NCBI GenBank assembly: GCA_958298945.1
Contig: OY282605.1
Span: 42,820,811-42,884,810, forward strand
Reading direction: 5' to 3'
Length of the DNA stretch: 64,000 bases
Origin: Atherix ibis
Lineage: Eukaryota > Arthropoda > Insecta > Diptera > Athericidae
Below are positions 1 to 10,155 of the stretch, piece by piece. Position numbers and translations under genes: made by a program. How positions within the stretch are numbered: position 1 is the first letter of the stretch; each line of letters opens with the position of its first letter. The notes beneath the pieces are model-generated. The model did no database searches and was not told where the DNA came from. It worked only from the letters and a program-made list of their open reading frames with translations.

Positions 1-1
1 C

Positions 2-391
2 AGCAATTTTGAAAAGGCTATTAAATTTTTACCACAAATAATTCTACTTTTATATTTAAGTTTCACTTTTGCAATACATAGGAAAACCGTTGCATTTTGC
101 CTATTTGCACAGTGTTTTGCTTTTGTCATATATAATTATGTAATCACCTCGCAATATTTTGTCTGGTTTTTAGCACTTTTACCGTTATCGTTGAAGAACT
201 TTCGGAATATTTCCCCAAAATTAGCATTCACGTACTTTTTCTTATGGATATTCGCTCAAATATTATGGCTTCTACCAGCGTATTTGCTGGAGTTTAGATC
301 ATGGAATACTTTTGATATTTTAGGAATACAAAGTATTGGATTCTTTTTTGTTAATATATTCATTTTACAACGACTAATAAAAAAAATTTGA
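2..391 (+). CDS. PIG-M: GPI mannosyltransferase 1 (PIG-M), C-terminal 129 residues, 5' cut by window edge
   Basis: PIG-M is the ER membrane enzyme that adds the first mannose to the GPI-anchor precursor, using dolichol-phosphate mannose. The open frame enters at base 2 and stops at TGA 389-391. It encodes several hydrophobic stretches and the conserved late-family segment TSQYFVWFLALLPL (bases about 146-187), followed by the membrane segments LAFTYFFLWIFAQ and IGFFFVNIFIL and a short basic tail (LIKKI), as expected for a multi-pass ER protein. The 3' UTR has AATAAA near 437. The identification rests on the TSQYF-W-LLPL motif and the C-terminal layout; catalytic residues lie upstream of the window. 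A near-identical copy of the last part follows directly. Confidence 0.8.
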   Translation, partial: SNFEKAIKFLPQIILLLYLSFTFAIHRKTVAFCLFAQCFAFVIYNYVITSQYFVWFLALLPLSLKNFRNISPKLAFTYFFLWIFAQILWLLPAYLLEFRSWNTFDILGIQSIGFFFVNIFILQRLIKKI

Positions 392-794
392 TGTAATTGC
401 TGATATTGATTAAAATGTAAATGAAAATATTTTGTAATAAAGCAATAAGATTATGTGTGTTTATGATTATCACCTCGCAATATTTTGTCTGGTTTTTAGC
501 ACTTTAACCGTTATCGTTGAAGAACTTTCGGAATATTTCCCCAAAATTAGCATTCACGTACTTTTTCTTATGGATATTCGCTCAAACATTATGGCTTCTA
601 CCAGCGTATTTGCTGGAGTTTAGATCATGGAATACTTTTGATATTTTAGGAATACAAAGTATTGGATTCTTTTTTGTTAATATATTCATTTTACAACGAC
701 TAATAAAAAAAATTTGATGTAATTGCTGATATTGATTAAAATGTAAATGAAAATATTTTGTAATAAAGCAATAAGATTATGTGTATTTATGATT
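143..794 (+). repeat. 326-bp tandem duplication of the PIG-M 3' end
   Basis: Copy 1 is 143-468 and copy 2 is 469-794, in direct orientation with a 326-bp period. I see three substitutions, at 506 (T to A), 587 (T to C) and 785 (G to A). The unit spans the last 82 codons of PIG-M, its stop and the 3' UTR including AATAAA. The 506 change makes TAA in the PIG-M frame (505-507), so copy 2 could not be a functional tail. Copy 1 keeps the intact frame, so the gene itself is probably unharmed. Confidence 0.95.
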
Positions 795-858
795 ATTGAA
801 ATAACATTATAAAAATAAATTATTTAAAAACATGTTTAAAACGTAAAATGTTTTTATT

Positions 859-1044
859 TCAACATCGTTTTGAGTTTGTATCTATTTTGGCAGTTTTTTT
901 TTTAATAGAGGTAATTTTTAAGCTTGCTTGCTTTTGTCGTTTCTTCGATGCGCTTGTTGGCGGCAGCATGTATTCTTTAGCTGGCGGCATCTCTAACGCG
1001 TAATCTGACTGGTTAGTATTTAGAAATTCATCAAAATGTTCCAC
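859..1044 (-). other. possible 3' exon of an unrecognised minus-strand gene, or a remnant
   Basis: The minus strand has an open frame ending at TGA 859-861. It encodes a polar, lysine-rich C-terminus (SASKKRQKQASLKI, then a KKKTAK run). The first codon of the open stretch is GTG and a TGA precedes it by one codon, so it is not a complete gene. A plausible splice acceptor (ACTAACCAG) at about 1009-1017 would make an exon of about 50 residues. A second coding-looking minus stretch lies at about 1083-1150, but no donor links the two. I do not recognise the protein. It could be the last exon of a gene disrupted by the neighbouring mariner, or chance. Confidence 0.22.
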
Positions 1045-1204
1045 CCATCACCTTAATATACTCGTTTAGTCAGAAATTAGATCTTCCTGATCGTTCTCCC
1101 AGGCTTGTTTCTTTTGTCAATTAATTCACAAAAATCAGAAATGAAGACAACATTTTTAAAACAAAATATTATGGATTTCCTAACTTGTTTAATATACGTG
1201 TATA

Positions 1205-2469
1205 AGGTGTAGTAAAAACTAATCCATTATTTTGCCAATAGATGGCTTTAGGAGTCTGTATCTCCCGTTTTAAAAGTGCGATCGGATTGCACTAGATGGC
1301 GTTAGAAAGATAAGATTTCGTACTGAAAAAGCTTCTCATACAGTTTTGTGATAACTTGACTCAGTATTTTTTTAGCACGCGTCAAAGATGGACACCAACA
1401 AAGAGAAAATACGCCATATTTTATAGTTTTTCTTCGATTAAGGCGAAAACGCAAGCCAGGCAGCTGAAAATGTGAATAGTGTTTATGGTTCTGATACTGT
1501 AACAGTCAATCATGCGCAATTTTGGTTTCGTCGATTCCGTTCCGGTAATTTTGATGTCAAAGATGCACCACGCTCTGGAAGGCCAATTGTCGAAAATGTC
1601 GATAAAATAATGGAAATCGCCGAGTCCGACCATCACGTAAGCACTGTTTCGATTGCCCAGAAGCTAAACATTGCACAAAAAACCGTTTGGAACCACTTAA
1701 ATAAGGCTGGATACAAAAAGAAGCTCGATGTATGGGTGCCACATGAGTTATCACAAAAAAACCTCATGGACCGAATTTCCATCTGCGAATCGATGCTGAA
1801 TCGCAACAATATCGATCCATTTCTGAAGCGGATGGTTACTGGTGATGAAAAGTGGGTCACTTACGACAACGTCAAGCGATGACGGTCGTGGTCAAATCGC
1901 GGTCACCCGGCGCAAACGGTGGTCAAGCCAGGATTGACAGCCAGGAAGGTTTTGCTGACAGCCAGGAGGGTCATCTACTATGAGCTGCTCCCCTACGGCC
2001 GAACTCTTAATTCGGACCTATACTGTCAACAATTGGACCGTCTGAAAGAAGCAATCGCCCAGAAGCGGCCAGATTTGGCCAATAGGAGAGGAATTGTGTT
2101 CCATCAAGACAACGCCAGGCCGCATACATCGATAGTGACTCGCCAGAAGTTTCGGGACCTTGGTTGGGATGTTCTTATGCATCCACCTTATAGTCCGGAC
2201 CTGGCACCAAGTGATTACTACCTCTTCCTGTCTATGACGAATGATTTTGCGGGTGAAAAATTCGCCTCAAGAGAAGATTGTGAAAATCGACTGTCCCAGT
2301 TTTTTTGCCAATAGGGACGAGGGTTTCTATGAGAGAGGAATTATGAAATTACCTCCACAATGGCAACAAGTTATCGAACAAAACGGTGCATATTTGACCT
2401 AAATCGTATCATTCTATCTATGCTAAATAAAAACATTAAGAAAATAATGGATTTCTTTTTACTACACGT
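1205..2469 (+). mobile_element. mariner element, irritans subfamily, with terminal inverted repeats
   Basis: This 1265-bp element is flanked by TA on both sides (1203-1204 and 2470-2471). The terminal inverted repeats are about 28 bp: the left begins AGGTGTAGTAAAAACTAATC and the reverse complement of the right begins ACGTGTAGTAAAAAGAAATC, with three mismatches. The length and TA target duplication are standard for mariner. The transposase inside is of the irritans (Himar1-like) type but is broken. The element sits between PIG-M and the LRR gene. Confidence 0.93.
1388..2402 (+). pseudogene. irritans-type mariner transposase, inactivated
   Basis: The frame starts at ATG 1388. Diagnostic segments are WVPHELSQKNLMDRISIC, the first catalytic block TGDEKW, FHQDNARPHTS and PPYSPDLAPSDYYLF, so the DD34D catalytic residues are still visible. 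The frame is broken by TAG and TAA within the first 20 codons (about 1421 and 1439), by TGA at 1880-1882, by a replaced stretch around TARKVLLTARRV where the family has a Trp-rich block, and by a one-base expansion of a T run near 2300. After that shift the last 30 residues (ending NGAYLT) are readable. It cannot make active transposase. Confidence 0.92.
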
Positions 2470-2471
2470 TA

Positions 2472-3011
2472 TATGTATATCCCCATTTCCCCTACTCAGC
2501 TGATTCCAATTATACGCAGCTCGTATTTGGTGGAGCTGTGAACGCGCACGCATGCGCCAATGTTTAAGTAGCATTTGCTTCTACTCGTTTATTATTGTTT
2601 GAAAGCATCGTGTGCGATCAATCTAATAAGAATCTCTTATTTTTAGATACTCAGATCAGCTGTTTTTTGTATTTATTTCAAATTATGACTGAATTTTACG
2701 ACATATTATTTAATAATAAAATAGCAAAATAAATTAGATTAATGATCATAGGCAATATAATTAAAAAAAGTTATATTTATAATAATTAAATTGATATAAA
2801 AATTATTACAAACAATTAAATGTATTTTGTGAATAATTTCTCGTAATAAATAAATATATCAAGGCAGTCATTTTCTTGACAAAATTTGTTTTTTTAATCA
2901 TATTTGTTCTTGTAAGACAAGTCGAAAAATTGAGTCAAATTTAGCTTTATCTAAAGTATTGTGCTGTTGCAGATTTATAGTTATTGTGAAAAATAAAAAA
3001 GGATAAGCGAA
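2472..3011. other. intergenic, 5' region of the LRR gene
   Basis: AT-rich sequence with one GC-richer patch at about 2500-2600. It probably holds the promoter and 5' UTR of the plus-strand LRR gene, but I see no clear TATA box or other core element. The small minus-strand open frame here has no recognisable content. Confidence 0.4.
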
Positions 3012-4267
3012 ATGAATTCGTTTTATAATTTCATAATTGAAAATTATAGTTTGGCGCTTATTGAATTAGCACGCATACAAAGTTGTTTCGCCTTGCAGCT
3101 ATCCAGGCACAATATGAAGGAGATTCCGGAAATCCTCATGTCGTGTAAACATTTACAAACACTATATTTAAATCATAATGAAATACGAATTGTATGGGAT
3201 AAAATCGCTTAAAAAAATGTATTATTTTGAATAATTTTCATCTTATATTGTCTAACAGATTCCCGAAAGTATTGTCTCTTTAAATCGCCTTGTTTGCCTT
3301 ACTTTGGATTACAATAATTTAACAGAGTTTCCTTCAGTTGTTTGCTTATTAAGTGAACTACAAGAATTGAATATTAGCTGCAATAAGATAAAAGAAATTC
3401 CATCCGATATTGGCAATTTAAAGCAATTACATGCATTATGGTGTAATAGTACTGGATTAGAATTTATCTCAGAAGAATTGGGACATTGCGAGTCTTTGCG
3501 TACATTCGCCGCACGTAACAATCGACTTACAAAACTACCAGAGAGTTTGGGACTTTTACAGTATTTAAGGTATACAATAATAACTTTAACTTAACATTTG
3601 AATTATATAAAATAATTATATTCAATTTTCTATTGTAGCTGGTTAACTTTGGAAAATAATGAAATAGCAGAGCTACCAGCAGCATTTGCAGCACTCACAA
3701 ATTTAAAGCATTTAAATATCAATAAAAATAAATTAACTAAATTTCCAAAGCAAATTTTACAACTTAAAAAGTTACAATATTGCTTTTTGAATAGAAATGA
3801 TATTCAACATATAGACGAAGATATTTTAAATGAAACAAAATTTATGAAGTTTTTAGATTTAAGCGATAATCCATGCATGCAAGCTGATCGTGATTTACTA
3901 GCTGTATGTATATTCACTTAAAATTTTTTTTATATATTTTTACATTTGATTGATTGGATTATTTTTACAACGATAAACAATATTCATAGAATTTTTCACA
4001 CACGAAAAATAGTGAAATTAACTTTAATTCTCCCTCCGTAACCAATGATGAAGACGACGATAGTACTGATTCTGACTGGGAGAATAGTGTAGCAACTAGT
4101 GAAATTGATTCTTCTGATGAAAATAATGATGAAGGTTTATTTGTGGTATGTTCCAAAGTATTTATTTCTTATCATTATTCTTGTTTTATTAAAATCATTT
4201 ATCGAATTTTCAGGATTTACCGGTTCTTATCCTGGAATCAGCCAAATTTGTAACTTCATCCAATTAA
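3012..4267 (+). CDS. leucine-rich-repeat protein, five exons, 321 aa, LRRC58-like
   Basis: Exons are 3012-3191, 3259-3569, 3639-3903, 3990-4145 and 4214-4267, summing to 966 bp with consistent phases and GT-AG borders. The protein is almost entirely short leucine-rich repeats of about 23 residues (for example LQTLYLNHNEIR, LQELNISCNKIKEIP, LRTFAARNNRLTKLP, LKHLNINKNKLTKFP) spanning about residues 25-250. A cysteine-containing cap follows (LDLSDNPCMQADRDLLA), then an acidic, serine-rich linker (NDEDDDSTDSDWENS) and a short tail. There is no signal peptide or membrane segment, so it is probably an intracellular interaction protein. Length and layout suggest LRRC58 family, but LRR proteins are hard to assign by eye. 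The start codon is preceded by GCGAA. Confidence 0.85.
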
Positions 4268-4496
4268 TATTAAATTTATTTTATAGAAAAAAATTAATTT
4301 AAGAAAATAATTATTTTTGGCAATTTTGAAATTTAATCAACTTTATTAATAGAAAAATTGAATAAAAACAAAATACAACAAAAACTAGGATACATTTATT
4401 TAATAAAAGGAAACCTATTAAATTTGAATAGCTTTAAATTTGAAGAGTTACGAAAATTATAATTCTAATAACTATGAATGCTTTTGATTTAATCCA

Positions 4497-4872
4497 TTAT
4501 CTCTGACTATCGCCTGCCATTTTCTTCATGAGATCGTCATCTTGCATCGACATAGCAGTTAGTTTTTTACCAATTTTCTCATGAACATCAAGATATTTAG
4601 CTACGCAACGATCAATACAAACTGCTTCGCCTTTTCCTATAATTATTTAAATGATAAAAATTTTTATTATATTTATATAAATGCAATTAAAATCTTTTCT
4701 AATGAAATTCAAGGATACCTAGTTCGGCATCATTGTACTTTGGAGGTATACACTTTCTGTGGCAGGAATTTGTCATTCGATTATATAAATCGGACATCAT
4801 TTCAATTTCCATATCCTGCATCATTTGCAATTTAGCCTGATCCGATAGGCTCATTTGTTGTGCTGCAGCCAT
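4497..4872 (-). CDS. Tim10: mitochondrial import chaperone subunit Tim10, 97 aa
   Basis: Tim10 pairs with Tim9 in the intermembrane-space hexamer that escorts hydrophobic precursors to the inner-membrane TIM22 complex. Exon 1 is 4872-4719 and exon 2 is 4636-4497, joined by a short GT-AG intron within the codon of Gly52. The twin CX3C motifs are present: CHRKC (Cys37/Cys41) and CIDRC (Cys58/Cys62). The family segments [18 protein letters not shown] and [20 protein letters not shown] are clear, and the length matches the family. A small membrane-protein gene on the same strand ends only 98 bp upstream, so the two may share a promoter or transcript. Confidence 0.96.
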
Positions 4873-4970
4873 TGTCATTAATTGATGTTTGTTACCAAAA
4901 TAAAACTACGCTTTTTTTTATGGAAAATTATGTTTGCTGCTTTTGCTGGTGCTGTTTGTTTATTAATTGT

Positions 4971-5230
4971 TTATAAATCAAATTTCCTACCGCTGGTTTG
5001 TTCGTAGTCACCGTGATTAGATTTCCTCATGCGTTCTCTAATTTTCATACTCTCTATACGTTTTTTCTCAACAGAATTTTTCGACAAAACAAAACCATAT
5101 ACACCCGCAAATGTAAGTACTGACCTAAAATATACGACTATATTAGTCTCATATGTTGTTCCAGCAGGTTACATCATAACGAATATACTAACCATCCAAT
5201 TGCAATTTTTCCGAATTTACCTAAATTCAT
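4971..5230 (-). CDS. 63-aa single-pass membrane protein upstream of Tim10
   Basis: Exon 1 is 5230-5193 and exon 2 is 5124-4971 (192 bp in total); the donor is G/GTTAG and the acceptor is TTTTAG. The predicted protein begins MNLGKFGKIAIGWSV, has one hydrophobic segment (about residues 8-30, ending GVYGFVLSK), and then a strongly basic helix-like stretch (EKKRIESMKIRERMRK) and a hydrophilic tail. I do not recognise a named family with certainty; it resembles small mitochondrial or ER membrane proteins. It sits 98 bp upstream of the Tim10 start on the same strand. An AATAAA lies about 10 nt after its stop, so separate transcripts are also possible. To my recollection a small gene is also annotated beside Tim10 in Drosophila; this is unchecked. 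Confidence 0.72.
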
Positions 5231-5911
5231 TATCTAATTTTATAGCATTGCATCAATAAAACTCGCACTTAATCAGCTTAAATATATATTTAAGTATATT
5301 CTCCAGTTAAAACATGGAATATTTTAGAATTTCTCACAAACCATAAAAACCGCACCAATATGAAATTCTTCTTCTTTATTGCTTCACACCTTAGAGTATA
5401 GAGATTTGTATACCTTAGAATATATATCTATTTGTTTTTTTTGAAAGCCTGCCATAATTTTGGATTATTGTTTTTCAAAAAATTAATCTGATAGTTTAAA
5501 AAAGATTTATTTCCCATAAATATATTTATATTTTTTCTCTATATATTAATATATTTATAGTTTTTTATTTCTATTTGATTGTAAATTTTTTCAAAAAAAA
5601 TATTTGAAAATTTTGTTAAATAATACATTAACATATAAAACATTATTCCGATTAGACATTTATATGAAAATAAAATAAAATGTTCATACACAAGAAAACA
5701 AATATCGCCCCATATATAGTGGAAATTATATCAGCAGAAAATATCTTTATTATCTCTCCAATTTGGGAGAAATGGAATAAATATAGAGAGTGGCATGCCA
5801 TGTCATTTTATAGAATTAAAATTTGACTTCTAATGTAGTGAATTCATCGGTGATCGAATGTTATTTAATAATAAGTTTTCTAATTGAATTGTTTATAATT
5901 ACAAGTGCAGG
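5231..5911. other. intergenic between the small membrane-protein gene (-) and NC2alpha (+)
   Basis: Divergent 680-bp spacer, very AT-rich, presumably holding both promoters and 5' UTRs. I see no repeat or further open frame of interest. Confidence 0.4.
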
Positions 5912-7487
5912 ATGCCGGCAAAAAAAAGAAAATATAATGCTCGATTTCCAGCGGTTAGTGTTTCTAAATATAATATTAGAATCATTTTTGTTTAAATGTG
6001 ATTAAATTTTGTTGTGATGCTTGACATTTCAATTACGCGTAGCCGACTTATTAAATGGAAAATTGTTTGAATTTAATTACAGGGAAGGATTAAAAAAATA
6101 ATGCAAACAGATGAGGAAGTCGGAAAAATAGCGCAAGTCGTACCGATTATTATCTATATCCTTTTTCAAAATAGAGAATATATAAAATATAGGTTATGTT
6201 TATTTTGATCAATTTATTTAGAGCAAATCAACAAAAGACCCTCTATCGAACTACTTTTACTAAATGCACTAATATTATTTAATATATATTTGCATATATT
6301 TTTATTTAATTTATATAAATTAGTAATTTAGTAGTATTTTTCTATTTTATTTATATTGTAGAATTAGTTTTTGTTTAGCTATAATATTTGTTGTTTAGTT
6401 TTCCTGAACTGTACATACCTAGAACAGTAGAACTTTTTATTGAATCATTATTGACGAAAACACTTAGAATAACACAATCTCGAAATGCAAGAACAATATC
6501 GCCATCGCACATGAAACAATGTATTATGTCGGAAAAAAGATTCGATTTTTTACGCGATCTGGTCAAAGATATTCCAGATATTGGTGCAGCAGATGAGTCT
6601 GCAGAGTATTTTCCAGATACAGGAACATCAGATGGCAATTCATCGGAACAATCATATGGAATATCGATACCATCAACAAGTTATGGTATTATTCAAAATT
6701 CTCCAAATTTATCAAATGGAAATATTGCATTGAGAAATGGTCTTGAGGAAACAAACCGTAGAATACCATCGGCAACAGCAACGGCAACAGCAATCGCAAC
6801 CGCAACATCAACATCTACAATAACAACAGATACAGCTGCAATAGATAATCAAAATCAATTTAAACGTTATTTTAATGATTTACAGCGATCAAATTCTGAA
6901 AGTCCAATCATTCAGAGTCCGTATGCAGCTAATTTTTACAAAGAAAATTCCGTCATTCAGCACACATCAAATACGACACACTCTCCATCATCACCACCAC
7001 CAAAATTAATGCGAACCGATTCGGCACCACCTAAATTTCATAGTTCAAATAATAATAATACAATGGCACTTTTTGGTAAAAGTAAGTACATTTATATAAT
7101 TTTGAAATTATTTACTCTTTATTGAATTTATTAAATATTTTTGCAGCAAAAAATTCATTAAGAACACTTCAACATCAATCAAAATCCATTCCTTGCGCAA
7201 GTAAAGATACACTTCAGCAGCCAGTTGCTCTACCACCAATCGTCAAAATCGACGTTTGCAATACACCTATTGTTAAAATAGACTATAGTAATTTAACTTT
7301 ACCAGATGCTGATGGCGAATCATCCGATAGCGATTCGGGCACTAAACAAAAACAATTGCCGAAAACTACCTGTAACGATCCCATAATAAATATTGATTTA
7401 TCTAAGTTAAGAACACAAATGAACACAACAAACATACAAATGAATTCTTCCACATTGGATTTGGATGAAGATTATGACAATATCTAA
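5912..7487 (+). CDS. NC2alpha: negative cofactor 2 alpha (NC2alpha/DRAP1), four exons, 372 aa
   Basis: NC2alpha pairs with NC2beta (Dr1) through histone folds and represses or redirects RNA polymerase II transcription by binding TBP on DNA. Exons are 5912-5953, 6083-6155, 6419-7081 and 7147-7487 (1119 bp). The N-terminus begins MPAKKRKYNARFPAGRIKKI. The histone fold runs to about residue 90 and includes VGKIAQVVPIIIS, RTVELFIESLLTKTLRITQS and ARTISPSHMKQCI. A long low-complexity region rich in Ser, Thr, Asn and Ala follows (including a TATA-type alternating run), and the end is acidic (LDLDEDYDNI). Introns 1 and 3 are GT-AG. Intron 2 has AT-AC ends, and the frame closes across the conserved histone fold only with those ends. 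A polyadenylation signal lies just after the stop at about 7496. Confidence 0.93.
6156..6418 (+). other. U12-type (AT-AC) intron in NC2alpha
   Basis: The intron starts ATATCCTTTTT directly after exon 2 (6155) and ends CATAC at 6418. TTTTCCTGAAC, close to the U12 branch-site consensus, lies about 10-12 nt before the acceptor (about 6399-6409). Joining 6155 to 6419 restores PIIIS/RTVELF in the histone fold, and no GT donor nearby does so without a stop. Length is 263 nt. Confidence 0.85.
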
Positions 7488-10155
7488 ATTAACTAAATAA
7501 ATAAATGAACTTTATCAATAATAATATTAATTATTACTATTATAATTGAAATGAAAACAACTAAAATAATACCAACCAATATTACAAATCGATCGAAATA
7601 AATTATTTTATGTATAGTTTTTTTTTTTATTCAAACAATAAAATAATTTTATTTAAAGAGTGTGTAATTTTATTTATTTTTTCTTTTCAATAATGTGTTG
7701 CTTCAGTTTAAATTGATTTTATACTCAAATATCTTTAAAGCTTTCTGTTTGTAAGTAATTAAAACAAAACAAAAAAAAAGTATTTTATATAAAATCGGAA
7801 TTTTGTAAGCATTCAGTGTCGATTGATTCATGTTGAATGATTTTCAGTAAGCGTCATTTAAATAAAATTATTAATTTTTCTCACCACAAAAAACTTGTAA
7901 TTTGTTTAGTATTTACAAAATTTATGGTTTTTAGTAAAAATGTTATTATTTATTTCTCCAAGAAATATTTCTTTACTACTTCTAGATTAAACAATTTTTT
8001 ACGCATTCATTAAGCGCTCGACAACAAAAAGCAATATAATATCCAAGAAATGATTCAAAATTGTTCAATTAATGAGAAATTATCAGATTTATATAAACAT
8101 ATTATTTTTGTTACAAAAAAAAAAAAAAAAATTAAAATCAATTTTCTACAGTTTCAATACTCAAAACATAAAGGATTTATAAAAACTATAATAAATAAAA
8201 TAAAACTAAATATATTTTTTTTAATGTTTAAAATTTATTCTTACATATTAAGGCACTTTATATTTTTTTTAAAGAAAAAATGCATTCATATATATACTTC
8301 GGATTTTCATGAACTATTACTAAATGTTATTACTTATATAATAATAATACAGAAAATTCGAAAAAATATAAGAAACAAGTTTATTTTTTATTGCTAAATC
8401 TAAAATTATCATGTAACTTATAAAACTAAGACGAAAAAAAAATTAGACAATAAATTTTTAAAAGAAAAAACATAAATATATTAAAACGATAATGTTATAA
8501 AAAAAATTTACAATTAAAAATAATAATATTAAAATCTATGTTATTTAAATAAAAAATAGAATATATATTGAAAATATAATTTATTTTAAACAAAATTTAT
8601 CTACTAGAAATTTATTTTTTCTTATATCGTAATTATAAAAGAAAAAAAATTACAAGTTTTTTTTTGTTCAATTTTCTTTTTACATTCAGTCTAATTATGG
8701 AGAAAGAATAAATCAAAAAAAAAAATAGTATGTATGAATTGGTATAAAAAATATATATATATATTTACATAGAAAAAACGGTTTTAACATTTATTTTATA
8801 TGTTTCTGTCTATATAATATATGAACTTATTATATAGTTATGTGTGTTTAATCATAGAATAAATTAAAGATATATTTTTATTTGATTTCATTTTGGATAT
8901 TGTTTATGAATGGAGTCGTAATGTTAAAAATATAATAATAATAATAATAAACACAAAAAAAATAATCATATCGGTAAATATTTAATACTGTTAATCAGGT
9001 TATACGGTATTTATTTAACAATTTTCTAATCAATTGCTGTTTTATAAATATCAATATACATATACATATTATATAAAATATAAAATATCTTTTTTTCTTT
9101 TTCTTATCTGCATTAATTAATATTTATCAGTTATGATTTGTTATTATTAATAATTTCCCTTATTGTATTTGAACCTAGAACGGTTATTTAATTTGTTTGT
9201 TTGTTGATGAAATGAATAATTATTTAAGAAACTATTAAAAATTGTAGACATATTTATTTTTCATCAGTACGGTAGGTTCTGCATTTTTTTTTGTTTTTCT
9301 CTAGTAACAAAAGTAAATATTCCAAATTGTTTGAATAAAATTTTTCATTGTTTATAAAAGTAGGCACTAATTTTAAAATCGAATATAAATATAAACGGTA
9401 AAGTATTTTCACAATGTCCATTTGAAAAAAAAAAAAAAAAACAATTTCGAATTTTCATTAATTTACTAATTATATTGGAATTTAACTAAATATAGTATAT
9501 GATAAATGGAAAGATGTTTTTCTTAACAAGTTTAAAATATGAAAATATGCTAAAAATGTATCGAAAATGCCACCCACTGTTAAATGACTTTTCGAAATTA
9601 GCTCAAAATAATTTTATTCACCATATTTAATAACCAACTCACCACCATATCCGAAATACACCATTCAATAAAATTCAATTTTGAAAGTTACTTTGTGAAA
9701 ACACTTACAACCAATATTTTTCTTTTATTCTTTCCAAAATATTCAATAATAATATCAATTGTTTAGCCTTAATTTAACCTTTACCGTCATTTCATTTTCA
9801 TTATATATTTCACTTAAATATAATTTAAAAAAAAAAAAAAAAAGGAAATTATATTATATTGTATATAATAATAATTTCATAGAAAATTGGGCAAGATATT
9901 CGCATCTTTATAATATAAATTCAATTATTTGTTTTTTTTTTCTCGTTTTTTGTTTGTTTTAATTAAATTTATACATAAAAATTAATTTTTCTTTTAATAA
10001 AATTTACATTTTAATAATGTAAAATAAAAATATATATATATATTTTGTTGTATTAAATTTAAGATTTGTTTTTTTTTGTTTCTTTCTGTTTATTTATTTA
10101 GTTTTTTTTTTTTTTATGCTCAATATTCGATTATGTTTTTATTGTTAGTTTATAT
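7488..10155. other. convergent intergenic region, extremely AT-rich
   Basis: This holds the 3' UTR of NC2alpha (polyA signals around 7496-7506) and the 3' side of lines (TTTATT, an AATAAA on the minus strand, about 13 nt past its stop). The rest is homopolymer A/T runs, (TA)n near 8750 and 10032, and (AAT)n near 8931. Open frames here, such as 8050-8397, are Lys/Ile/Phe-rich and look like AT-rich noise. No transposon is evident. Confidence 0.6.

Noticed and set aside
517..717. Open frame identical in style to the PIG-M C-terminus, as a second gene
   Set aside because: It is the second copy of the 326-bp tandem duplication, lies after the true stop, and has a TAA just upstream in frame.
5029..5259. 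76-codon plus-strand open frame
   Set aside because: It is antisense to the 63-aa membrane-protein gene, whose splice sites and phase close exactly on the minus strand.
6083..6200. Conventional GT donor for NC2alpha intron 2
   Set aside because: GT sites inside exon 2 would delete conserved histone-fold residues, and the next GT downstream lies beyond an in-frame stop.
8050..8397. 115-codon open frame on the plus strand
   Set aside because: Lys/Ile/Phe/Tyr-rich translation of A/T runs in a 3' intergenic region; no domain or splice context.
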